64,000 nt of DNA from Apoderus coryli (taxonomy: Eukaryota > Arthropoda > Insecta > Coleoptera > Attelabidae), in assembly GCA_911728435.2 (NCBI GenBank), contig OU452199.1:3234860-3298859 (forward strand), read 5' to 3'. The position numbers were made by a program, and so were the translations under genes. The number at the start of each line of letters is the position of its first letter. Position 1 is the first letter of the stretch. Shown one piece after another: positions 21,883 to 34,500 of this stretch. The notes below the pieces were generated by a model. It saw nothing but the letters and a program-made list of their open reading frames with translations. It did not search any database and was not told the DNA's origin.

Positions 21883-22086
21883 TTATATAGTTGCTGTCGT
21901 TGAAATTGGACTCGAGTTTATATCTAATTGGAAGCTGTTTTAATTTCTTTTGTTTTGTTCATTGTTTTAGAGATAACCATTCTTCTGCAATACTTTGTAC
22001 GTTGTATAGAATAAGTAATTATACTTTGATTCCTACTATAAGTTTGTAATTCTTCTTGGAGTCAATAAAGTTTTCTTTTCTTTTTT

Positions 22087-23815
22087 AAGTTTGAATTATA
22101 AAAAATCCAAGTTTTTTATAGAATTCTGTAAAAAAGGTAAGAATTGAAAAATTCTGATTTTTTTACAGAATTCTGTAAAAAAGGTCAGAATTGAAAAAAA
22201 TCCGAGTTTTTTGTACAGAATTCTGTAAAAACTGTCAGAAATGAAAAATTTTTAGTTGTTTTTACATAATTCTGTAATAATATCCAGAATTGAAAAATTT
22301 CCTATTTTTTTGAATTCTGTAAAAAGTCAGAATTGAAATATTCCGAGTTCTTTTTACAGAATTCTGTAAATAAGTCAAAATGATAACAAATTCCTACTTT
22401 TTTTTTTTAAGATTTATGTAAAAAAAGTCAGAATGATGTAAAATCCCGAGATTTTTTTAAAAGAATTCTGTAAAAAAGTTAGAATTATAAAAAATCCAAG
22501 TTTTTTATAGAATTCTGTAAAAAAGGTAAGAATTGAAAAATTCTGAGTTTTTTTTTACAGAATTCTGTAAAAAAGGTCAGAATTGAAAAATCCGAGATTT
22601 TTTTTAAAGAATTCTGTAAAAAAGTTAGAATTATAGAAAGTCCAAGTTTTTTATAGAATTCTGTAAAAAGGTAATAATTGAAAAATTCTGAGTTTTTTTT
22701 TACAGAAATCTGTAAAAAAGGTCAGAATTGAACAATTCCGAGTTTTTTTACAGAATTCTATAAAAACTGTCAGAAATGAAAAATTTCTAGTTGTTTTTAC
22801 ATAATTCTGTAATAATGTCCAGAATTGACTAATTTCCTATTTTTTTAAATTCTGTAAAAAGTTAGAATTGAAATATTCCCAGTTCTTTTTACAGAATTCT
22901 GTAAATAAGTCAAAATGATAACAAATTCCTACTTTTTTTTTTAAGATTTATGTAAAAAAAGTCAGAATGATGTAAAATCCCGAGATTTTTCTAAAGAATT
23001 CTGTAAAAAAGTTAGAATTATGAAAAATCCAAGTTTTTTATAGAAATCTGTAAAAAGGGTACGAATTGAAAAATTCTGGCTTTTTTTTTTAACAGAATTC
23101 TGTAAAAATGGCCAGAATTGAAAAATTCAGTTTTTTAACAGAATTCTGTAAATAAGTCAAAATGATACAAAATTCCTAGTTTTTTTTTACAGAATTATGT
23201 AAAAAAAGTCCGAATGATGTAAAATTTCGATTTTTTTTGTAATTCTGCAAAAAAATCAGAATTATAAGAAAACCCAAGTTTTTTTTATAGAATTCTGTAA
23301 AAAAGGCCAGAATTGAAATATTCAATTTTTTTGTGAATTCTGTAAAAAAGGTCAGAATTGAAATATTCCGAGTTCTTTTTACAGAATTCTGTAAATAAGT
23401 CAAAATGATTACAAATTCCTACTTTTTTTTAAGATTTATGTAAAACAAGTCAGAATGATGTAAAATCCTGAGATTTTTTTTAAAAAAGTTAGAATTATAA
23501 AAAATCCAAGTTTTTTATAGAATTCTGTAAAAAAGGTAAGAATCGAAAAATTCTGAGTTTTTTTTACAGAAATCTGTAAAAAAGGTCAGAATTGACAATT
23601 TTTTTTTTTTTTAAATTCTGAAAAAAAAGGTCAGAATTGAAAAATTCCGAGTTTTTTTCACAGAATTTTGTAAAAACTTCAAAATCATAACAAATTCCTA
23701 GTGTTTTCTTACAGAATTCTGTAAAAAAGGTCAGACTGATAAAAAATTCAAGTTTTTTTTAGAATTCTGTAAAAAAGATCAGAATTAAAAAATTCCGAGT
23801 TTTTTAGAGAATGAT
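22087..23815. repeat. palindromic EcoRI-centred satellite, right part, with higher-order period
   Basis: This has the same unit as 16130-17613. A variant phrase (GTTAGAATTATAAAAAATCC) recurs at about 22087, 22478, 22622, 23012 and 23488. Two of the intervals are about 390 bases, which suggests a higher-order repeat of roughly eight units. Occasional units have lost the GAATTC. Confidence 0.9.
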
Positions 23816-25374
23816 ATGCCACTTTTTTTGAAGCACCGTGTATATGGAGTGAACTTACATAATGTACCGAAAACAGAAAAAGCGCACCCTGTACATCAAC
23901 ACACCCGGAGGATTTCTGTCCGTATATACCTACGTATAGCATTAACTTATTAGTATTACTTCTTCAAAGCTATTAGTTTTGGACTGAAGGTTAAAAACGT
24001 ATGTAAATATCTTCAAAATAAGTAAGTCAACTTAACTTTGGTAATTTTAATTGACCGCTTTAATAATAATTAAAGATAGCAGTCAGTAGGTAGTACTTTT
24101 TTGACAAAATTAATTGGTATCCAAACAATCAGTTTCGATTGAAAGTTGAATATTAATAATAAATACTTAATATTGAATAAAGCATACTAAAATGAAAAAT
24201 ATTCTCAACAAATAATAACAGAAAATGTCGGACCTATAAAGGTTCCAAAGCCGATATATTCATTTGGAAGGAATAAAATACCTAAGTAGTAACATATCAG
24301 AAGTAAGTAATCAACCTACCAGAACTGTTAAAACTAATCTCTTCCCTCAATCAAACAATATTTAAAGTTAAAATACCTAATACAATACTCCGGTCAACAT
24401 GACAAAAGCTATAGGTACAGTTTTTTTTTCCTATTTTTTATACTCCCTATAAGTATTGATCCTTCATTATATAACTTACCTTAACTACATAAAACTATAA
24501 ATTACACATATGTTTAAACAAATATAAGTTACCAAATATCTTTTTAACGTATTTTTTCAATAAATATGCAATATACACGTGGGATTGCTTTAACCACAGA
24601 TTAACTTTTTGCTTATTTTAAATCCCCAACCACAACCTTTAAAAAATAAAATCAATGACAATTTAAATGTCAAAAACAGCCGTTAGATTTATTGAATTTC
24701 TGTGTTTTGTTTAGCAAGTAATGATGTGATTCTTGACTACGGTTATACAATGGCAATTCAAGTCCGTTTGCACCAATAAATTTAGGCACCTAAAGTTAGG
24801 GAAACAATATGTGCAAACAAAACACAAGGTTTGTTTCATTTATAGACAGTATTACTTCACTAACATGATCACGTCTTGCAGTAATTTTTTTGGTTTGTTA
24901 GTGTAAACATACACTCATTTTCTTTTGCTCTATATCACTTACGCCAGTATACGATAGTCTTCTCACTCACTTCTATCTTCTATTACTGTGAACATTAAAT
25001 TGATTTTTGTAAAAGCATCCGGGAATAAAGAGGTCTGATATCGGGCATAAAAGTAATTCACTATTGCCAGTACCATTGTCTTTATAAACAATGCCAGTAC
25101 AGATTGATTCCAAAAGCTAACGAATCCAGTTATTGTTATTTCACCGGTTCTAGTTGGAGGAACCCTTGGTGATAGCAGATATCCTTCTACAAACTCATAT
25201 CAGCCACAAAACATACCCCTTTTGTGAACCTACCGCGCACATCACTTGAATTTTTAATTCAAGGGACGACATACTATGCCAATTAAAGGTGTTATTGCAT
25301 ATGCTTTAGTTCTAAACAAATCGTTATAAATGTTGAGTGCATTAATATTATATAACAGATTATTTTACATGTGC
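23816..25374. other. AT-rich intergenic DNA
   Basis: I see no gene. It contains a GCACCCTGTACATC motif near 23883 and otherwise unstructured AT-rich DNA leading to the promoter of the multicystatin gene. Confidence 0.5.
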
Positions 25375-25410
25375 TTATATAAAAGAAGAAACAAGAAACG
25401 TCCATCAGCA
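25375..25410 (+). promoter_or_regulatory. TATA box and initiator of the multicystatin-cathepsin gene
   Basis: TTATATAAAAG at 25375-25385 is followed about 25-30 bases later by CCATCAGC, an arthropod-type initiator. Transcription from there would give a 5' UTR of about 145 bases before the ATG at 25552. The spacing fits an insect RNA polymerase II core promoter. No experiment supports it. Confidence 0.55.
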
Positions 25411-25551
25411 ATCATCAGCTGATTTCTATTTTGCTGTCAAATGTCAACAATAAAAAAATTATTCAGCAAACTAAAAATACTAACAAAAGATTGTTGTTAT
25501 TAACAGTTTCAAAATATTTCTCATAACGATTATGTAGCGCAAAGCGTTAAC

Positions 25552-28500
25552 ATGATGTCCATTAAATTAGTGTTTATTTTGTTAACAAGTTGTGTATTCA
25601 TATGTACAGTAAAGACAACAACTTTGACTCGATATGAGGAAGAACAGAATCAAAAATTTCAGTCTCATATTCAAGCTGTTATCGACTATTTAAATTCCAA
25701 TGTGAATAAAATTTATGAGTACAAACGGGGTAATTATGTTAGTGCTGAACAAAAAGTAAGTAGGTAATTTTAAGTTATATTTGGCGAAACTATGAAAATT
25801 GACTTTGTTTTCTCTAGTGACTATTATGATTTTGACCTTGGCAACAATTTTTCAAGAGTTTTATTATGTAAATTAATACTTTTTTTACTAATTAGGTATC
25901 GTTCATCTATAGGTAATAACAAATATTATTCATGCTTATATTCATACATTTCTCATCCATATTTCATGAGGTCACCTTGTTTTAATCTATAAAAAGTAAA
26001 TTTTATATAAATAAAAATAATGTATCAATTGGGAGGAAAAGACTTGTTATGTGATTAGGTATTTTATATTTTTAATCTAATTTATACTTCCTGGTTATTA
26101 AAAAAAATATGTATTAACTTATAATTACTTACTTAAATATTATTTTAAACGAATTGTGCTATATATTAGAGCAGAAATAAGTCTAGGTTAAATTAGATGA
26201 GTGCATCACCAGTTTACAATAATTGGTTTATCATTTTCTACGACATGTTGTGGATGCATTACTTGTTTTGCAACAACCATTTGTTTATTTTCTATACCCC
26301 AGATGCAACAATTTTACGATTACGCATTACAATAATTTATGGCCGACAACAAAGCGAATAAGGCCCTCATGCGAAAAACTGTCGAATAAAAAAGGGAATC
26401 AAAAGTTATATTTACAATTATTCAAACACTTGTGAAAGAACATGCAGTTTAAATTGTTAAGTATTTTCGCAATGATCATCTGGCTAGAGCAAAATTCAGT
26501 CAAGCACAAGGCAATGGCTTTAATATGTGGAATATGCATTACTATGTGTATGTAGATGGTACTGTTTACATATATCTACTGTTGTATATCTTGCTGTGCT
26601 TAAATGCAGGCCGATATTGATTGATGATGGGCAACGGGCAACGACTATGGTACTCTGACGAGCTCATAATAAGAGCGAAACGAATTCGTCAGTATCTGTC
26701 GACCTATGCCTCGGTCTGATCGTAGAATAAGTAAGCTTCGCTAACAGCTTTCTTATTCTATGCGGAAACATTAAAAATAAATAAATGGAATAGAGTTTGT
26801 GAGTATTATAAAGCCAGAACTAGCAAAGCACTATCTATTCCTAAAGATGCATGCATGGCCAGTGATTTTCATCACCTCATGATCAAAACAGTGCTCAATA
26901 GAGTCTGCTCGAGCAAACAGTTTTCTAAATCGGCAACTACCTACGTATGTAGAACATTTTTTAAAACCATTTGCTTGTTAATATCAAAATTTGTCTAGCA
27001 TTCGTCTTCACAAATCAGAACATAAAATTCAATTAAAACCTATTAGAGTAATTTATTATATTGCCAAAAAAATTATCTACAATGATTTATATTTAACAGT
27101 TATTTCGGATGTCGTAGGTTGTAGTATAGAATTTACAAAAGCAAAATACGAGCCACTTTTATATTCGAAAAAATTAAGCGTATCTCGTGGGCGTCCTACA
27201 ATTTTTATGTAATTTACACGCAGGATATTAAATTCTTAGAAAGTACACAGTGGCGGTAATTATTTATTTATTTCTTGATCGCTGCAATAATTTGTGTAAC
27301 TGTTTAAATGTATGTTTTATTAAAAGAAATGATTTGATAAAATTGAGAACTTTTGGGGGCAAAGAGTGTGAACTTTCGAGAATGTACGGGAAAAAATATA
27401 TATATGTTATCAATATTTATATTTCTTGGTAAATTCATAAATAATAAATAAGTAACTAACGAAATATTGTTGTATTTTTATATACAGGGTGAGTTTATTG
27501 TATTAAAACTGCAGCCCATTTGATTTTTTTTCAATGGGGTCGCACTGACGAACTAGTACCACAGCATTAATAAGTACAGCATTCCGACTCCACGTTGGCA
27601 CTTTGAAATAAACTGTGACGTATAACGCCGCCATATGTATATCTTTCAGACAAATACGAGGAAGAAAGTGATACTAAACTCGGCCCAAAACCAAAACCCT
27701 CCAACTTCTTCAGCAACACAACATGATTTATTCGATCAAACGCCTTGGCAAAGTCCGTGTAAACTGCATCAACCTGACCACATCTATCCAACTCATCACA
27801 AACAAACTGCGAAAATACAGCCAAATTTGTGACAGTCGACCGCTGAGGCAAAAAGCCATGTTGCATGTGCGGTTATTTGATTTCTCACTCGAGGAAAAAT
27901 GCGATTATATATAACAATTTCAAATAGCTTTGAAAAATTAGATAATATTGAAATTGGTCTATAATTCGATACCGAGTTCCGATCACCACTCTTAAAGACA
28001 GGACATACTTTGGCCTTCCTCCATTTAGTAGGGAATACTTCTGATTTGAGAATAACATTATAAAGCATACATAGTGGTCGCGCCAAAACATAAGCACAAT
28101 CTTTTACCAAAAATGATGGAATAGCATCTAGTCCGGCTGTAAACTTGTTTCGAGAAGCCAAAATAATATCTTCCTCAGTAATATCACCAATAAATATCTG
28201 GGACGCAAATTCGATTATACTCGGGTTATAGGGGTCGCAAAAAAAATTCGAAACAGGATGATATTTTGAGGGTTGCTTTGGGACTGCCTCCTGAGTATAA
28301 AACCAAAAAATCATACTCGAACCCCTTGTACGTTTTGGGGTGATTTCATAAACATTTTTGGCCTTCAAAAGAGGAGAGGATCGAAAGCTGAACAACTTTG
28401 CCTTATAATTTTTTTTGCAGCTCTAATACTTAACGAGTTATGGCATCAAATGACGAGAATTCTGCTGACAACGGGGGTGACTTTGTAAACGTTTTCTTTT

Positions 28501-31500
28501 AATAAAAAAATGACCTTAATAAAAGGTATAGGAAGCTATCATTCATGACATAAGAAACTATCCTTAATGACCTTGTTGCAGCATGTCGTTTCGCATGCAG
28601 ATAGCCCTTCATAATATCATTGTCCTGCCTAAATTTGGGGATTTAAGGATCTACAAGTTTGCTTTATAAAAAAAAGTCAGCTCTAATATGTAACGAGTTA
28701 CAAAGCAATATACCTATATGACAAAAACGATTTTATTTCGTTGCAAATCATTGCAAGTATACAGGGCGACCCAAGAAGAGATAAATATCAAAGTTATGTT
28801 TTTTTTTTAAGTAGAACACCCTGTTTTTAATGCGGTAGTTTGATAGTGCCTCCAAACTAATGGGATTTCAGTTTAATAAAGTTTAAACCTATTTCTTTAT
28901 TTCCCATGCCATTCTTGATCACGGAAAATTAAAGATACATGATTTTTCAACGAATTTTGATGAACAACATTCTTTTGGCCATAACTCTCAAACGAATAAA
29001 GATTTTCCTGTGCGGTTTTGGACTTTTTTGTTGCAAATTCAATTTACTTTTCATTTTTGATAAAATATTTGTATCATTCCATTTAAGTTTTTAAAGAAAA
29101 ATCAAAAAAACCTTAGGCGATGCAAATATTGCCATCTAGCGGAGCCCCAAAAATCAATTATGATTTAAAATATTTTTTTTCTTCATCAGCAAGGCTTGAG
29201 TTCTTAAACAAAAATTAGATTGATAAATTCGGTTAAGCCAAACCAAAGTTATAGACATTATCATAGGTAAAATTTCGTCCTTCCCTGCTGCCTTTATTTC
29301 AAGCCTTACAATAAAAAGTGATACACCAAAAAGATGCCTAATCTCAGTAGCATTACCGTAGTAGTATTGTTTTTCTAACTTATATTGCGAAATTTTCAAT
29401 AAAAATGCATTTTTCGCATTACTGTATCTATTACGCGCCCCTAGCGGTATAGTTAGGAACTAAAAAACTATTTCCAGTGATTTCCCAAGGTGAATTTCCC
29501 TAAAACAATTTTTTTCCCATTGTCCTACGACTATTATTTCCTGAGATATGCTACCTGTCCACCCTTAATGGAATACCCGGTACTAAATGTATTTAATAGC
29601 GTATACAAGAGTGTACACGGGAGTATCTTAGGGTTCGAAACAGAAGCCCCTGAGTTAACGTTAAGGAGTGAATGCTATTTAAGTCTAAAAATCTTTTATT
29701 TACATTTGCAGGCGGATGTAACCGAAATCGTGATCGATGTCGACGTGATATGCGGCGACAAGTACCCAGAAATCATCTGCAACGAGAATACCTTGACATG
29801 TCACGCGTTCTTAGGACCAATACCAGGCGAAAATAAATACAGAGTACTCAGTGATGTCACCTGTAGTCCTAAAATCGAAATATCTGTGGAGAGTGTTGAT
29901 AAACTTGAAGCGGACCCGATAGTACCACAGATCAGTGAGACTCAATCAAATGTATGTATTTAATTTACTATTTGATCACCGCTGAATTTATTATTTTCGA
30001 TAGATTGAGTTGAGTCACGAAGATGTCTCCCGTGAACAGGATGCAGATTTTGTCGCATATCGCAGAGACAATGTACCATGTTTGGGATGTCCATTCGATC
30101 TGAATAAAGATGCTGAAGGTGTTGATGAATTGGTGCATTCAGTTCTCAGCCATGTGGAGTCTGAGCGAGATCAAAGACATGCCTTGGTAAAGATACTGCG
30201 GATTCAACAACAGGTGAAACATAGGAAGTTTGTTTGAATATATTTATAAATTGTTTTTCATTATAGATAGTTGCAGGCGTTAAATATATTTTGGACGTGG
30301 AAATCACTCCAACAACCTGTTCTAAAGACGCTGACATCTCCCAACCGTGCCCACCAGACCCAACATCGGTCACTTCGATATGCCATGTGATTTACATTCA
30401 GAAACCATGGATAGATAGGAAAAAGCATATAATCAACAATAACTGCACTGTATCACAGGAATTTACGCCAGTAGGTCAGGATATTGACAATGAAATCTCT
30501 TCGAATTTCGACCGATCCCAAGGACAAAGCCACCATAACACCTTGTATTATAATACAATTGCGGATAATGGACGTTTGGAATCACATGAAGAAATGAATC
30601 CAGCCCGATTAGCAGATTTAGAGTCACAAATCTTACAATCTGATCAATTTGTTGCTCCTCTAGATGACGGCAATGCTATAACAAAAGAGACAGCGACTCC
30701 ATCGCCAACTGTATCAAGTTCAAGCCAGCACCCAGCTGTTTTCGATCCATCACTTCCTTTTGTCGAAGAAACTGAACCTAAGACATATACGATTGAGGTG
30801 ACCACAGATGATGTAGAAACTTCGACAACGTTTGATATAACCACTGAGGAGCAATCTACATTGCAAGAAGCGTCTAGCGTTGCGCCTGAACCGGTGAAGT
30901 CAGATGAAAGCAAGTCTTCGGAATCGTCTGAGGAGAGCAAAAGTGACGAAAAGGTAAGAAGTGCTGAGGTTGAAGACACTAACGTCCGAGTCAAAAGGAA
31001 AGACGAAAACAATTCGAGTAGCAGCAGTAGTTCGTCTGAGGAGGACAAAAATGCCGAACAAGTAACAACTGAAAGGAGTATTAAAATCAATGTTGAAGCA
31101 GATGGAAATGACTCGAGTAACAGCAACAGTTCCAGTAATTCGTCTGAAGAGGAAAAAAACGGAACGGTAAGAACTAAAAGGGAGCCTACAATCAATGCTG
31201 TTGAAACAGATGTTAGAATCAAACGGAAAGGCAACGACGAACGCGAATCAAGTAGTAGCAGTAGTAGTTCAAGTAGTTCATCTGAAGAGCACAACAACAA
31301 TAAAAAGAAGAAACATCAAGACGATAATTCTGACAACGATGACAATGATCACAACCAAAAGAAAAGTAGGAGAAAAGGTAAAGATGACGATAGTTCCTCT
31401 TCAAGTAGTTCGTCTGAAGAGGACAACAATAATGGACGAGATGATAATGAAGTCAACAAGAAAAGCAATAATAATAATGGTAAAGATGACAGTTCATCTT

Positions 31501-34500
31501 CAAGTAGTAGTAGTAGTAGTTCGTCATCTGACGATGACAAACATTCAGTTCAGAAACGGTCTGTACGTCAAATGGAAAAGATATCCCAAGATGAGAGATC
31601 GTTTGTGTCGGATTTGGCAAATTTTGCTGCTAATACCTTGGATAGATTAGACGAGGATAATCATAAGCGAGTAATATTGCAGATATTGGGTGCTAAGAAA
31701 TTGAAGCTTGAGGGTAAGTGAGTTTTTCTTTGCAAAACAGTAATCTGGAAGTGTCCTATAACTATTTTAGGTATCTACTACCAAATAATCCTTCGCCTTG
31801 GCATCTCACACTGTTCCGAGCACGAATTCGATGACAGTTGCCGTGAGAAGTTGATGACGAATCTGACGAAAATCTGCAAAGTACAAGTGTACGTTGACGA
31901 AGACTATGCTAATCCTAAAGTGGTGAAATCGCAATGTCAAAACATTAAGAAAGACGAAAATGACAGAAACAGAACGAACTATAGTCGATTGAGAAGGAGA
32001 CGCAGAGCGGTATTGGTTGGTGGTGCAAACAATATTCCCCTGGATGATCCTAGATTGAAAGAGTACACGAAAGAGTCTCTGGAGCATTTGGACGCGCAGT
32101 CGGATAAGGATAATAAGCATCAAATTGTGGAGGTGAGTTTTTTTCGCTTTTTGTAATGAAAAACTTGAAGCTTTGATTTATTTATTTATTTACGGGCAAA
32201 CGCCCATTTTATACAAAATTACAATAAATATAAATAGTTCTACAATAAAACACTTCAAAAGAATTAGACAATCGAAAAATGTCAAATAAAAATCAATCAC
32301 AAATAAAATGGATAATAATAATCTACACGATCAATACTTCACTATTATAAAGCAATATGGTACAACACAACGTATCAATTATCAAAGAGGTGCTCTACTG
32401 AACCCAAAAAGGTATTTCTCAGGACAAAAAAATCCAGTGTCTCTTCACTGTCATTGGCGAGACACATTGAGCGCGCCAAAAATGAATTGCAACCATACTT
32501 TGTTCTGGAATGTGTCTGGTGAAACATACTCCTCGTACGCGTTGCACGATATGGAACATGAATTCCAATCTTGCCCAAAAGATCGGGACAATTCAACCTT
32601 CCATTTATAAGGTCATACAATAAAATCAAATCATGTCTCTGGCGTCGATCACCCAGCGTGTCAATGCCAAGGTAGGACTCTAAGTCGGCATATAATTCAA
32701 ACGATTCTCAAAAATAAAGTATATATGCAGTTTGTAGGCTAGGTATCTAAGAAATTTGTGCTGTACCTGCTCAATTTTTACTAGAAACTTGTGTAAAGAA
32801 GCCTCAGAGAATCGATATGTGTGAACTCCCGTGAGCAACGTTTAATGAAGCCAACAACCTTCAGAGACCTTGAGACCATTGAAGTTATATGTGGAATAAA
32901 GGTCAAACCACTATCAAGCATGACTCCAAGATCCTTAACTGTCGTAACCAATTTAAGGGAAGTCTGGTTCAGTGAGTAATCGAAAAGAGTGGTCCGTCTT
33001 GATCTCGAAAAGGACATAAAACAACACTTATCAACATTCAGATGCATATCATTCCCAACACACCACTCGTGAAGAGCCCCGAGGTCAGACTGCAATCTCT
33101 CGCAATCTTCAGTTTTGTTGACTATCGTAAATAGTTTGAGATCATCAGCGAACAAGAGAAAATCGCTCGAAGTAAAACATCTGGCGATGTCATTAACGAA
33201 AATATTAAAAAACAGTGGTCCCAAGTGTGATCCCTGGGGGACGCCAGATGATACTTTTATCTAAGCAGAAACAAAGCCCTTGACCTTAACGTATTGAATT
33301 CTGTTATCAAGGTCGAGCATGCGTCTGCCGATGCCAACCTCAGCCAACTTTATCAATAAGATTTTATGATTTACACGATCGAAGGCTTTGGAGAAATCGG
33401 TATACACTGAATGTACCTCCGATCCACTCTCTAGAGCATCAATAATAAAGTTGGTATATTTTAACAGATTTAGCTGAGCTGACTTTCGTGGCAAAAATCC
33501 GTACTGCTGATCAATGATAGTACTGCCTAGGAGAGGTTGAAGATAATTTATTATAAGTTTCTCGAATACCTTGGGAATAATGCTGATTATACTGATAGGT
33601 CTATAATTCTTAATATTATGCCTGTCTCCAGACTTGTGTATAGGGGTAATGAAGCTGGACTTCCAGATCTCAGGAAAACATCCAGTGTTTACCGACATGT
33701 TAAAAATAGCATGCAAAGGACTTGCCAGAACAAAACTGCAATGCTTTAATAATTTCGGAGGTAACCCGTCTGGCCCAGGGCCCTTATTCGGGTCCAGAGT
33801 AGAAACTTGTTGGTATATCTCTGATATTGAAATCTTTAGACAGTTATATCATTATCACTAAGACGCTCAGCAACATTGACGTCATTAGCTGTATAAACCG
33901 AAGAGAAATGCCTAGCAAAGAGATCAGCAGCGGACTGTCCGGAAGTAGCTCTATCAGCGTCAAGAAACAACTCAGAAGGTAAGTCGATATTTCTACGCGT
34001 GGAGTTCACAAAACACCAAAAAGATCTTATATCATCGTGAATCTGGTCTTCAACAGAAAGAAGAAAGTTTGTATAGCATTCTCGCGATAGGGTTTTACAT
34101 AATGTACGTAACCTAACAAATTCGTGGTAATGGTGCTGTGATTTCGTCTGTAGACAGCAATTTAGATTATTCAAAAAAATAATTTAGAAATTTGACAGTT
34201 TTTAGGTGCAACTTCTCAAGTGGTGGCCGGTGTTAAATACTCCATAACCGCGAAAATATCCCTATCAGATTGTTCGAAGTCTGACCCGAAACCACGTGAA
34301 AATTGTGGTTTATTGACAGATGTACCACCGAAAATTTGCAAAATTGAAGTATGGGAGAGATTGTGGTTAAAGAAACGGGAAACTACCATCAAGTGTGACG
34401 ATAAAACGGAATATTCATTCCCGTCAACTACTAGCCGACGCCGAAGATCTCTCGGTACGAAGTTCCTTCTCTTCGCACCCTTTCTCTATTGTTAAATTAA

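Larger units (their letters stand above)
17614..22086 (+). mobile_element. full-length non-LTR retrotransposon, both ORFs intact
   Basis: About 4.47 kb inserted into the satellite. The left flank ends in AAAGAATTCTG and the right flank continues with a satellite spacer unit, so the ends are known to within a few bases. A 5' UTR of about 150 bases precedes ORF1 (17765-18874); ORF2 (18902-21745) follows after a 27-base gap; a 3' UTR ends near AATAAAGTTTTC at about 22063. No poly(A) tail of length is seen. Layout and RT motifs fit the CR1/Jockey group. Intact frames and key residues suggest recent activity, though I cannot show that it moves. Confidence 0.92.

Noticed and set aside
23176..23403. 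Small ORF within the satellite
   Set aside because: It merely translates tandem satellite units; no start context or homology.
25792..25992. Small ORF following exon 1 of the multicystatin gene
   Set aside because: It is hydrophobic AT-rich translation within the intron, without a domain.
29490..29711. Upstream part of the ORF that runs into exon 2 of the multicystatin gene
   Set aside because: There is a good acceptor (TTTGCAG) at 29711 and the phase matches exon 1; the upstream reading is intronic.
30644..31300. Antisense ORF of 218 codons opposite the poly-serine exon
   Set aside because: Leucine-rich mirror of serine/glutamate codons; the sense frame is supported by splicing phases on both sides.
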